Shown: one piece after another, positions 33,332-42,145 of the stretch | Numbering within the stretch: the first letter of the stretch is position 1 | Layout: each line of letters starts with the position of its first letter | Source of the DNA: Flavobacteriaceae bacterium | Lineage (GTDB): Bacteria > Bacteroidota > Bacteroidia > Flavobacteriales > Flavobacteriaceae | Assembly: GCA_016744615.1 (NCBI GenBank) | Contig: JADGEA010000007.1 | Coordinates: 1 to 43,133, forward strand | Length of the DNA stretch: 43,133 nt | Reading direction: 5' to 3' | Notes under the pieces: generated by a model | What the model was told of the DNA's origin: nothing | Database searches by the model: none | The model's input: only the letters and a program-made list of their open reading frames with translations | Made by a program: the position numbers and the translations under genes

Positions 33332-34078
33332 CTTTTCTATGTTTTTAAGGCTGTATTTTAACCAGCCTAAAATTGTAAAAAGTGGTTTATAATAAATCTT
33401 GCTTTCTGCAACCTTTAAATTTATTTCTTGTTGATATAGATCCCAATCATATTTTTTACTAACTCCTTTTGTTCCACATAAGGAAATAATCCCATCAACA
33501 ATGATCACATTGACTCCTTTATTATAAAGTTTTAAATTCAAAGCATAGTCAGAAAGACGATCATATTGTAAGGAGAAATAATTATTTTTAATGAGCTCTT
33601 TTTTATATAAAATTCCTTGATGATGCAAGGTGTTTCTTATCCATAGATTATTTGACCATAAGGGTTTTACAATTCCCTTTTTTCTTTTTATCCAAAAAGT
33701 ATCTTTATTGTTAAAACCGTATTGAATATTTCCTAATATCATACCCGTTTCAGGGGAATATTTTTCGGTAAGAATATCTTGCAAAACACTATTATCGTAT
33801 AATTGATCATCTGTTCCAAGAAATAAAATCCATTTTCCTTTTGCTTTGAATATTCCTTTATTCATCGCATCATAAATTCCATTATCTTTATTTGATTCCC
33901 AATAAAAAGGTGCTTTTAATTTTTTTAGATAATCGGTAGTTCCATCGGTTGATACAGCATCTATTATGATTACTTCGTAATTTTTATAAATTTGATTTTG
34001 AATCGATATAACAATCTTTTTAAGATTTATTAAATCATTTAAGGATGGTATAACTATAGATATGACAGGATTCAACAA
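33323..34078 (-). CDS. GT2-family glycosyltransferase
   Basis: A 251-residue cytoplasmic glycosyltransferase with the GT-A fold. ISIVIPSLNDLINLKKIVISI (residues 6-26) is the nucleotide-binding start; EVIIIDAVSTDGTTDYL (about 35-51) and ESNKDNGIYDAMNKGI (about 61-76) are typical, and FLGTDDQLY (about 86-94) carries the metal-binding DxD-like TDD. The start is TTG at 34078, right after the FtsE stop, with FtsE translation probably reaching it. Its C-terminal end overlaps the convergent GT4-like gene. A role in surface polysaccharide or LPS is likely from context. Confidence 0.83.
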   Translation of the reverse strand: MLNPVISIVIPSLNDLINLKKIVISIQNQIYKNYEVIIIDAVSTDGTTDYLKKLKAPFYWESNKDNGIYDAMNKGIFKAKGKWILFLGTDDQLYDNSVLQDILTEKYSPETGMILGNIQYGFNNKDTFWIKRKKGIVKPLWSNNLWIRNTLHHQGILYKKELIKNNYFSLQYDRLSDYALNLKLYNKGVNVIIVDGIISLCGTKGVSKKYDWDLYQQEINLKVAESKIYYKPLFTILGWLKYSLKNIEKLF

Positions 34079-34102
34079 TAATAGCTTTAAATTAAATAGA
34101 AT

Positions 34103-34762
34103 TTATACCACTTCAAAAACTTTATTTCCTTCACATTTAATGGTTTTATGAGGGAATTTTAAAATTAGAGCATAATCATGAGTTGCCATCAAAATAGTGA
34201 TGCCGGTTTTATTGATGTCTTCTAAAACATTCATGATCTCAATAGATGTTTTTGGATCTAAATTACCAGTTGGCTCATCGGCTAATATCATTTCGGGATT
34301 ATTCAACAATGCCCTTGCAATTGCAATTCTTTGCTGCTCACCACCTGATAGTTGATAGGGCATTTTAAACCCTTTACTTTTCATTGCAACTTTATCAAGA
34401 ACATCATTAATCTTGGCATCTATTATATTTTTTCCCTTCCATCCGGTAGCTTTTAAAACAAAATATAAATTCTCATATACCGATCGATCATTCAAAAGTT
34501 TAAAATCCTGGAAAACAATTCCCAGTTTTCTTCTTAAAAATGGAATTTCCTTTTCCTTTAGCTTATTCAAATCAAAACCAACAACACTTCCTGATCCTTC
34601 TTGTAAAGGTAGATCTCCATAAAGAGTTTTCATTAAACTACTTTTCCCACTACCTGTTTTGCCAATAATATAATTAAAATCACCTTTTTCAATATTCAAA
34701 TTTACATTTGATAAAATTAAATTTTCTCTTTGAAAAATGGAAGCATCTTTTAATTGAAGCAT
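34103..34762 (-). CDS. ftsE: Cell-division ABC ATPase FtsE
   Basis: The ATPase of the FtsEX complex, which couples ATP to activation of cell-wall hydrolases at division. The 219-residue protein has Walker A IIGKTGSGKSSLM (residues 32-44), the Q-loop GIVFQDFKLL (about 81-90), signature YQLSGGEQQR (about 137-146), Walker B MILADEPTG (about 158-166) and H-loop MATHDY. FLRRKLGIVFQDFKLL and the ADEPTGNLDP end are typical of FtsE. FtsX is not adjacent, which is common in this phylum as far as I recall. The GT2 gene follows 24 bases later on the same strand. Confidence 0.87.
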   Translation of the reverse strand: MLQLKDASIFQRENLILSNVNLNIEKGDFNYIIGKTGSGKSSLMKTLYGDLPLQEGSGSVVGFDLNKLKEKEIPFLRRKLGIVFQDFKLLNDRSVYENLYFVLKATGWKGKNIIDAKINDVLDKVAMKSKGFKMPYQLSGGEQQRIAIARALLNNPEMILADEPTGNLDPKTSIEIMNVLEDINKTGITILMATHDYALILKFPHKTIKCEGNKVFEVV

Positions 34763-34928
34763 GGAATAATAATTTTGAAAATTAAATTGCAGATTACAAA
34801 CTTACAGTATAATTATGATATTGAAAAGGGATTAACAGTAATACTATCCTAACAAATCTTAATCAAAATCTCTTTCAGTTGCTTGTAAATTTTACAATAT
34901 ATTTAACTATCTGTTACTTAATAATTTT

Positions 34929-34936
34929 TATTTTTG
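34929..34936 (+). promoter_or_regulatory. Candidate -7 box for the TlpA-like lipoprotein
   Basis: TATTTTTG matches TAnnTTTG, 17 bases before the ATG at 34954. No -33 TTG at normal spacing. Confidence 0.4.
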
Positions 34937-34953
34937 AATGTTTTATCAATCAC

Positions 34954-36177
34954 ATGCGTAATCTAAATATATTCATTGGTTTTATTTTTTTCCTTCTTCT
35001 TTTTTCATGCAAGGAAGAAATTCCTGATTCTGGATTGAAATCTGGTTTGTGGAGAGGCGAAATTCTGGCTCAGAATAACAGGATTCCTTTTAATTTTGAA
35101 ATTCTAAAAAAAGATGGTGTATTTACTATTTATTTGATCAACGGGAAAGAAAAGTTTTTAATAGATGGGGTAAATGTGCATGGTGATTCCTTATTTTTTG
35201 ATATGCATATATTTGATATTTCTATAAAAGCAAAGCTAAAAGATAGCCTGATAACGGGTACGTATACAAAGAATTATGCAAAAAATTACGTCTTGCCCTT
35301 TAAAGCGGTTTTGAACAAAAAATTACGTTTTGATAACGTAAACAGCAATCATAAATTTGATGGAACCTGGGAAACTACATTTAAAACCAACGAAGGCAAA
35401 GAAACATTTGCAATTGGTGTTTTTGAGGCAAAAAATGATATCTTGAACGGAACATTTTTATTAAAAACTGGTGATTACCGATTTTTAGACGGCTATACTA
35501 AAAAAGACACGATGTTTTTATATTCATTTGATGGAAATCATATTTATAAATTCAAGGCTGTAAAAGTGAATGATTCTGTAATAAATGGTGAATTTTGGTC
35601 AGGTAAAGCAGGATATAAAACATTTATCTCAAAAAGGAATGATTCTATAAAAATGCCTAATGCAAATGAATTGACCTATTTAAAAGAAGGTTATGAAAAA
35701 ATAGATTTTTCTTTCCCTGACCTTGATGGAAATCTGGTTACGTTAAACGATGAGAAATATAAGAACAAGGTTGTGATTCTTCAAATTTTAGGAACATGGT
35801 GCCCAAACTGTATGGATGAAACAGTATTCTTGGCAGATTGGTATAGGAAAAACAGTGATAAAGGTGTTGAAATTATTGGATTGACTTATGAGAATAAGAA
35901 TGATTTTGACTATGCTAAGAAAAGAGTTGAAATAATGAAAGATAAACTAAATGCAAATTATGATTTTGTAATTGCCGGAACATCATCTGTAAAATCAGCA
36001 TCAGCATCATTACCAATGCTAAATAAAGTAGTATCATTTCCAACAACTATAATTATTGATAAAAAAGGAAAGGTAAGAAGAATCCATACAGGTTTTTTAG
36101 GACCGGCAACAGGTATTTATTATGAAGAATTTGTTGATGATTTCAATCAGTTTGTCAAAAAATTGATAGAAGAGTAA
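34954..36177 (+). CDS. TlpA-like thiol-disulfide lipoprotein
   Basis: A 407-residue periplasmic lipoprotein. I chose ATG 34954, which gives the signal MRNLNIFIGFIFFLLLFSC with lipobox Cys 19; an in-frame start at 34879 would add a second hydrophobic stretch. Residues about 25-240 form a beta-rich domain with repeated LxGxW/F elements (SGLWRGEIL, DGTWETTFK, INGEFWSGK), lipocalin-like but not a family I can name. Residues about 250-400 are a TlpA-type thioredoxin fold with the active site GTWCPNCMDE (CPNC near 287-290) and a cis-Pro region VVSFPTTIIID. It probably reduces or oxidises exported proteins; this two-domain form is common in Bacteroidota. Confidence 0.85.
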   Translation: MRNLNIFIGFIFFLLLFSCKEEIPDSGLKSGLWRGEILAQNNRIPFNFEILKKDGVFTIYLINGKEKFLIDGVNVHGDSLFFDMHIFDISIKAKLKDSLITGTYTKNYAKNYVLPFKAVLNKKLRFDNVNSNHKFDGTWETTFKTNEGKETFAIGVFEAKNDILNGTFLLKTGDYRFLDGYTKKDTMFLYSFDGNHIYKFKAVKVNDSVINGEFWSGKAGYKTFISKRNDSIKMPNANELTYLKEGYEKIDFSFPDLDGNLVTLNDEKYKNKVVILQILGTWCPNCMDETVFLADWYRKNSDKGVEIIGLTYENKNDFDYAKKRVEIMKDKLNANYDFVIAGTSSVKSASASLPMLNKVVSFPTTIIIDKKGKVRRIHTGFLGPATGIYYEEFVDDFNQFVKKLIEE

Positions 36178-36217
36178 AAATAATTGAATAAATCACCAAG
36201 CAAACTAAGGTTATTGC

Positions 36218-36225
36218 TATTTTTG
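36218..36225 (+). promoter_or_regulatory. Candidate -7 box for the large TPR gene
   Basis: TATTTTTG matches TAnnTTTG, 22 bases before the ATG at 36248. No -33 TTG at usual spacing. Confidence 0.42.
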
Positions 36226-36247
36226 TAATTTAAAATATATCCAATTA

Positions 36248-39200
36248 ATGAAGATTCGTAAGTTTCTAATAACATTATTTATATTCATATCCTATATCGG
36301 TTTTGGCCAGCAGTCAAAAATTTATACTAATGATCTGGTGGTTTATAACCATGCTTCCGAATTATATTTGAATAAAGACTATAATGCAGCTCAAATACTT
36401 TTTAAAAAAATCAAAAACAGTTTTAATGATGATTCTGAGTCAAAGGCGAGTTGTTATTATTATGAAGCGTTTTGTGCCATTAGGCTAGGTCAAAAGGATG
36501 GAGATGAATTAATGAAATCTTTTTTTGAAAAATATCCAACAAGTACCAAAAGAAATAATGCATATTTAGAGGTTAGTGATTATTATTTTAAAAACGGAAA
36601 ATATGCTTATGCTTTAAAATGGTATGCAAAGGTTGATAATTCGAAACTGTCTTCATACAACAAAGAGGAATTTATTTTTAATAAAGCTTATAGTCTTTAT
36701 GCAGTTGGAAGTTATACCAATGCAAAAAAATATTTTTCAGAATTGTTAGACTCTCCAAAATATGGTTCTCAAGCAAAATATTATTATGGTTTTATGGCCT
36801 ATAAAGATGATGATTTTGCTGAGGCAGATAAATATTTAAGTGAGGCAGCCTCAAAAAATAGATCCGATAAGGATATTGACTATTTTTTAGTGAATATAAA
36901 GTTTAAAACAGGAAAATTTCAGGAGGCTATTGATACCGGATTACCATTGTTGAAAAAGTCAAATGGTATTCAAAAATCAGAACTGTCAAAAATAATTGGT
37001 GAAAGTTATTTTAACCTAAAGGAATATGAAAAGGCCATTCCGTATTTAAGGGCATATAAAGGGAAAAGGGGAAAATGGAATAATACAGATTATTATCAAC
37101 TGGGTTATACTTATTTTCTTCAGGAAGACTATAATAATGCAATGCAATGGTTTACTAAGATCATTGATGGGAAAAATGCCGTGTCACAAAATGCATATTA
37201 TCACCTTGCAGAATGCTATTTAAAGGATAATAGAAAACAGGAGGCATTGAACGCTTTTCGAAATACCAAACAAATGGATTTTGATGTGGAGATCAAAAAA
37301 GATGCCTGGTTGAATTATGCTAAATTGAGCTATGAAATTGGAAATCCATACAAAAAAGCAACAGATGTAATTCAGGAGTATATTAGTGCTTACCCAGATG
37401 AAATTGATAAAAAAATTATTAATGAATTGCTGATAAGTGCTTTTATTACATCAAATGATTTAGGTGGAGCGGTAAATTATCTTGAAAACAATAAAGAGTT
37501 TAAAGATTTAGAAACTTATGAAAAAGTTACATATTTATATGGTATTCAGTTATTTAATAATGAAAGTTATGAAAAGGCTATTCATAATTTTAATTTATCA
37601 TTAAAATCAACTCCTCTTTCAAACTACAAATCAAAAGCTTTATTTTGGAAAGCAGAATCAAATTACAGATTAGATAATTATGATGATGCTTTGTCTGATT
37701 TCGAAAGTTTTACAATTTCTACAGAAACAGATAAGGTTGAGGAAAATGAATGGGTTCATTACAATCTTGCTTATACCTATTTTAAGTTAAAAGATTATAA
37801 CAAGGCAGGTGGGCATTTTGATGCATATATCAATTCAGATCCAAAAAAGAAACAGCAACTAGTTGATAGTTATATCCGATTAGGTGATTGTTATTTTGCT
37901 TTAAGTAATTATTATAAAGCAATTCCTCCATATCAAAAGGCTGTTGACGCTAATGATATTGATGTAGATTATGCGCAATTTCAAATTTCTATGTGTCAGG
38001 GTCTTATGGGAGATAATGATAAGAAAATCAGTTCTCTTTTGGCATTTACAGAAGTTAATTTAAAATCAACTTTACGTGATAATGCTTTTTACGAGTTGGG
38101 AAATTCTTATGTGAAGAAAAATGAAACAGCTAAAGCTCTGGAAGCTTACGATAATGTTGTAAAGCATTACAGAATGAGTTCTTATGTACCAAAATCTTTA
38201 GTAAAACAGGGTCTTGTTTATTATAATAATGACCAAAATGAAAAAGCTTTAAGCAAGTATAAATCTGTGATTAAAGATTATCCGGCCACGGATGAGGCGA
38301 GAGAAGCAATAGCAAATGCAAAACAGATCTATATTGAAATGGGCAAAGTAGATGAGTTTGAGACTTTGATAAAGAATGTTGATTTTGCAAATATTACCAA
38401 TTCTGAATTAGATGATACCATGTTTGCTTCGGCAGAACATTTTTACTTAAGCAACAATTACAGTAAATCTGTTGAAGCATTTCAAAAATACCTTAAACGA
38501 TTTCCAAAAGGGATTCATGCATTAACAGCAAATTTCTATTTAGCAGAATCCTATACCCAAACAAAAGAAGTTAAAAAAGCACAACCTCATTATCAATTCA
38601 TTCTTGATAATGGAAAAAATGACTTTTCAAGTAGATCTTTGGTAAGGGTAGCTCAGAATTACCTAGAAAAGGATAATTGGGAAAAAGCCTTACCATTATT
38701 GAAGGAACTAGAAGCTCTAACAGATAATGAACAAAATTTAATTTTTGCCCAAAGTAATTTGATGAAAGGAAATTATGCTTTGAAGAATTATTCAAAAGCG
38801 GTTGATTACGCAGAATTAATAATGAAAATTGAAAAGATTGATCCAAAAATAATATCGGATGCCAAGATCATCATTGCAAGATCGGCTTTTGAAACACAAG
38901 ATTTTGATAAAGCACAGGAGTATTTTAAATTAGTTGAAAATTCAGCTTCAGGAGAATTAAAGGCAGAAGCCATTTATTATGATGCTTATTTTAAAAGTGA
39001 GGAAGGAAATTACAAGCTTTCAAACCAATCTGTTCAAAAATTAGCTGCAGATTTTTCAACCTATAAATATTGGGGTGGAAAAGGATTGATTATTATGGCT
39101 AAAAACTTTTATGAACTGGAAGACGCCTATCAGGCGACGTATATTTTGGAGAGTGTGATCTCAAAATTTTCAGATTATAACGATATTGTTGATGAAGCCA

Positions 39201-39274
39201 AGGTAGAGTTAAACAAAATAAAAAAGAAAGAAGCTAAAACAAATTCTTCAGTAATTATTGAAAATAATCCTTAA
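36248..39274 (+). CDS. Large exported TPR protein
   Basis: A 1008-residue protein with a signal peptide (residues 1-20, ending IGFGQ) and a mature part made almost wholly of tetratricopeptide repeats, about 20 of them. Clear units include YALKWYAKVD, AIPYLRAYKGK, AMQWFTKII, AIHNFNLSLKSTPLSNYKSK and ALEAYDNVVKHYRMSSYVPK. Such long outer-membrane-associated TPR proteins act as scaffolds. It lies 16 bases before an outer-membrane barrel gene, so the two probably form one transcript and may form one complex. I do not recognise a specific pathway; gliding or surface secretion would be guesses. Confidence 0.87.
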   Translation: MKIRKFLITLFIFISYIGFGQQSKIYTNDLVVYNHASELYLNKDYNAAQILFKKIKNSFNDDSESKASCYYYEAFCAIRLGQKDGDELMKSFFEKYPTSTKRNNAYLEVSDYYFKNGKYAYALKWYAKVDNSKLSSYNKEEFIFNKAYSLYAVGSYTNAKKYFSELLDSPKYGSQAKYYYGFMAYKDDDFAEADKYLSEAASKNRSDKDIDYFLVNIKFKTGKFQEAIDTGLPLLKKSNGIQKSELSKIIGESYFNLKEYEKAIPYLRAYKGKRGKWNNTDYYQLGYTYFLQEDYNNAMQWFTKIIDGKNAVSQNAYYHLAECYLKDNRKQEALNAFRNTKQMDFDVEIKKDAWLNYAKLSYEIGNPYKKATDVIQEYISAYPDEIDKKIINELLISAFITSNDLGGAVNYLENNKEFKDLETYEKVTYLYGIQLFNNESYEKAIHNFNLSLKSTPLSNYKSKALFWKAESNYRLDNYDDALSDFESFTISTETDKVEENEWVHYNLAYTYFKLKDYNKAGGHFDAYINSDPKKKQQLVDSYIRLGDCYFALSNYYKAIPPYQKAVDANDIDVDYAQFQISMCQGLMGDNDKKISSLLAFTEVNLKSTLRDNAFYELGNSYVKKNETAKALEAYDNVVKHYRMSSYVPKSLVKQGLVYYNNDQNEKALSKYKSVIKDYPATDEAREAIANAKQIYIEMGKVDEFETLIKNVDFANITNSELDDTMFASAEHFYLSNNYSKSVEAFQKYLKRFPKGIHALTANFYLAESYTQTKEVKKAQPHYQFILDNGKNDFSSRSLVRVAQNYLEKDNWEKALPLLKELEALTDNEQNLIFAQSNLMKGNYALKNYSKAVDYAELIMKIEKIDPKIISDAKIIIARSAFETQDFDKAQEYFKLVENSASGELKAEAIYYDAYFKSEEGNYKLSNQSVQKLAADFSTYKYWGGKGLIIMAKNFYELEDAYQATYILESVISKFSDYNDIVDEAKVELNKIKKKEAKTNSSVIIENNP

Positions 39275-39290
39275 TTGCTATAAAAAAATA

Positions 39291-41015
39291 ATGAAAAAAT
39301 ATTTAATTTTAGGTATAATAGTATTCATCAGTACACTTTCTTTTTCTCAAAAGAAGAAAAAAGGTAAGTTAGAGACAGAAGAGATCACAGTAGTAAAATC
39401 CTTTGCTCCAACGGTATCAGATGCTTTTAAAATAAATACCCAGCCAAAGATAGATACTTCAGATATTAATTCTAAAATAGAGTTGAATTATACATTGAAA
39501 TCAGTACCGGTTGCGTCTACTTTCATCCCTGCAAAGGGCAAGGCAAGAGCCATTCAAAAAGAACCAAAGGAGCGTTTTTATCAAAATTATGCATCTTTTG
39601 GATATGGTAATTATAGTACACCAATTGTAGAGTTATTTGCACATAGCAACACTTCTAATTACAATGATTTTGGAGGGTTTGTGAATTTCCATTCTTCAGG
39701 TGGAGGTATTGAGGGCGTTCAATTAGATGACAGTTTTTTAAAATTTGGCACTGATCTCTACTATAAACAAACCGAGCGATATTTTGAATGGCAGGCAAAT
39801 GCCGGGTTTAATCGTTTGGCAACTAACTGGTATGGCTTATCGGATGAGCTCAAATTCACAAACAACGCATTAAAATCTATTGATGAGAAACAAGCCTATA
39901 CCGATGTTTATTTTGGGGGAGATATTGAATTTTTTGACGCTTTGGTTCATAAAGGAAATATCAATATTAACAGATTTACAGATAGTGAAAAAAGCATAGA
40001 GAATTACGGAATTTTAAGTGGAACAGTTGATTTTCCTATCGGGAGAGAATTGATGTACTCTGTAATTTCACTTGAATTTTTAAACGGAAAATTTGAACAT
40101 AATTATGCTAAAGATAACGATATAAATTATACTTTTTTCAATGTAGGATTTAGTCCGAATTTTGAAATATTGCGTGAAAATATTTCTCTAAACCTTGGAG
40201 CTAAATTATATTACAGTATGACAAATTCTGATGTTGGAAGTAAGTTTTATGCTTATCCAAATGTTACTGCGTCTTATAATATAAGCGGACAATCATTTAT
40301 TGCATATGCCGGGGCAATCGGTGATTTAACACAAAATACATATAAAGATTTTGTTAAAGAAAATCCATTTGTTTCGCCAACTTTAAATATGGAAAGAACG
40401 AGTGAGCAATACAATGCGTACATAGGTATAAAAGGATTGGCATTGAGTAATATTCGTTTTAATATTAAAGCTGCTTATGGAAGCGAACAAAATAAAGCTT
40501 TATTTAAGTTAAACCCTTCAAAAACGAATGGAACGGAAGATGTTGAAAAAGGTTATGAAGCCGGTAATTCATTTCAGGTTGTTTATGATGATGTAAATAC
40601 CATAAGAGTAGAAGGGGAAGTGATTGTAGACTGGAGCAAAGAGTTTAAATTTGGAGGTAATTTTGAGTTTAATTCATATAATCTTGACATACAGGCAGAA
40701 GCATGGAATTTACCTATGATAAAAGCTACGTTGATCACAAAATATACCCGTAAAAAATGGAATGTAGGAGCAGATTTATTTTTTGCAAGTGATAGAAAAG
40801 ATGATCTGATTATTGAAGACCCCTATTCTATTATGCGTATTACCAACAAATCCTATTTTGATATCAATATAAACGGATTGTACAATTTGAATGATAAGTT
40901 CTCCTTTTTTGTGAATTTGAACAATATTTTAAATAGTAATTATCAGGAATACACCAACTTTAAAGTACAAGGATTCCAAGTTTTTGGAGGTGTAAAGTAT
41001 AAGTTTGATTTATAG
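39291..41015 (+). CDS. TonB-receptor-like outer membrane barrel
   Basis: A 574-residue outer-membrane protein. The ATG at 39291 gives MKKYLILGIIVFISTLSFSQ, a signal peptide; an in-frame start at 39258 overlaps the TPR gene. The mature start KKKKGKLETEEITVVKSFAPTVSDAFKI is conserved in flavobacterial proteins that carry a TonB-receptor barrel without a plug domain. Long amphipathic strands follow (YASFGYGNYSTPIVELF, FLKFGTDLYYKQTERYFEW), and the final strand QGFQVFGGVKYKFDL ends in Leu after aromatic alternation. No plug, no SusC-type signature. It is paired with the large TPR protein and convergent with rfbB, 14 bases away. Confidence 0.8.
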   Translation: MKKYLILGIIVFISTLSFSQKKKKGKLETEEITVVKSFAPTVSDAFKINTQPKIDTSDINSKIELNYTLKSVPVASTFIPAKGKARAIQKEPKERFYQNYASFGYGNYSTPIVELFAHSNTSNYNDFGGFVNFHSSGGGIEGVQLDDSFLKFGTDLYYKQTERYFEWQANAGFNRLATNWYGLSDELKFTNNALKSIDEKQAYTDVYFGGDIEFFDALVHKGNININRFTDSEKSIENYGILSGTVDFPIGRELMYSVISLEFLNGKFEHNYAKDNDINYTFFNVGFSPNFEILRENISLNLGAKLYYSMTNSDVGSKFYAYPNVTASYNISGQSFIAYAGAIGDLTQNTYKDFVKENPFVSPTLNMERTSEQYNAYIGIKGLALSNIRFNIKAAYGSEQNKALFKLNPSKTNGTEDVEKGYEAGNSFQVVYDDVNTIRVEGEVIVDWSKEFKFGGNFEFNSYNLDIQAEAWNLPMIKATLITKYTRKKWNVGADLFFASDRKDDLIIEDPYSIMRITNKSYFDININGLYNLNDKFSFFVNLNNILNSNYQEYTNFKVQGFQVFGGVKYKFDL

Positions 41016-41029
41016 GTTTTTAAAGAAAA

Positions 41030-42076
41030 CTACCCATACATTTTTTTATAATACTCCTGATAAGTTCCTGAAGTAACATTATCTAGCCATTTTTCATTTT
41101 CTAAATACCAGTCCAGTGTTTTAGCTAGACCTTCTTCAAATGTAACGGTTGGTTTCCATCTGAGCTCTTTATTCAGTTTATTGGCATCAATGGCATATCT
41201 TCTGTCGTGTCCAGCTCTGTCTTTTACGTAAGTAATCAGTTTTGCCGAACTACCTTCTTCTCGACCCAGTTTCTTATCCATTTGTTTGCATAAAAGATGG
41301 ATTAAATTCAAATTGGTCCATTCATTAAAACCACCAATATTATATGTGTCTCCTTCTTTTCCTTTATGGAGTATTTCATCAATAGCAATAGCATGGTCAA
41401 TTACATATAACCAGTCACGTGTATAGTTTCCATCACCGTAAACCGGTAAAGGTTTGTTATTTTTAATGTTATGGATAAAAAGAGGAATCAATTTTTCAGG
41501 AAACTGATTTGCTCCATAATTATTGGAACAATTACTAATTTTAAAAGGTAAACCATAGGTGTTACCGTAAGCTCTTACCATATGGTCTGACGATGCTTTA
41601 GAAGCTGCATAAGGCGATTGTGGATCATAAGGTGTAGTTTCCAAAAATAATCCCGTTTTCCCAAGTGAACCGTAAACCTCATCTGTAGAAACATGATAAA
41701 ATAATTTACCATTATAATTATCTTGCCAGATGCCGCGAAAAGCATTCAACAAATTGGCTGTTCCCAAAACATTGGTTTCAATAAAATCATTAGGATTTGT
41801 GATAGATCTGTCAACATGGCTTTCTGCAGCCAAATGGATCACAGCATCAAATTTATATTTGTCAAAAATCGAATTGATAAACGGAATATCTTTGATGTCT
41901 CCTTTGATAAAAGTATAGTTAGAGGTATTTTCAAGATCCTTAATATTTTCAAGATTACCTGCATAGGTCAATGCATCTAAATTATAGATTTGATAATCTG
42001 GATACTTTTCTATAAATAAACGGACTACATGAGAACCGATAAATCCGGCACCCCCAGTGATTAATATACTTTTCAT
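41030..42076 (-). CDS. rfbB: dTDP-glucose 4,6-dehydratase
   Basis: Makes dTDP-4-keto-6-deoxyglucose, the precursor of rhamnose and other deoxysugars of surface polysaccharide. The 348-residue protein has the Rossmann motif ILITGGAGFIGSHVVRLF, the HLAAESHVDRSI segment (about 82-93), STDEVYGSLG with the catalytic Thr-Asp-Glu (about 133-142), the YxxxK pair in YAASKASSDHMVRAYG (about 160-175), and NCSNNYGANQFPEKLIP. All are diagnostic of RmlB/RfbB. I chose ATG 42076; an in-frame ATG at 42094 would add MQSIRK and lies in a region shared with a repeat. rfbA, rfbC and rfbD are not in the window. It follows galE on the same strand. Confidence 0.93.
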   Translation of the reverse strand: MKSILITGGAGFIGSHVVRLFIEKYPDYQIYNLDALTYAGNLENIKDLENTSNYTFIKGDIKDIPFINSIFDKYKFDAVIHLAAESHVDRSITNPNDFIETNVLGTANLLNAFRGIWQDNYNGKLFYHVSTDEVYGSLGKTGLFLETTPYDPQSPYAASKASSDHMVRAYGNTYGLPFKISNCSNNYGANQFPEKLIPLFIHNIKNNKPLPVYGDGNYTRDWLYVIDHAIAIDEILHKGKEGDTYNIGGFNEWTNLNLIHLLCKQMDKKLGREEGSSAKLITYVKDRAGHDRRYAIDANKLNKELRWKPTVTFEEGLAKTLDWYLENEKWLDNVTSGTYQEYYKKMYG

Positions 42077-42100
42077 TTTTCTTATGGATTGCATTTTGAT

Positions 42101-42124
42101 ATTACTGCTTTCGCAGGAATGACA
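42101..42124. repeat. REP-like hairpin between rfbB and galE
   Basis: CTGC (42105-42108) / GCAG (42113-42116) with loop TTTC, followed by GGAATGACA. The same GGAATGACA tail follows the hairpin at 18243-18262. It resembles a dispersed intergenic repeat. Confidence 0.5.
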
Positions 42125-42145
42125 CTTTTCTTTGTTATTGTGTTT

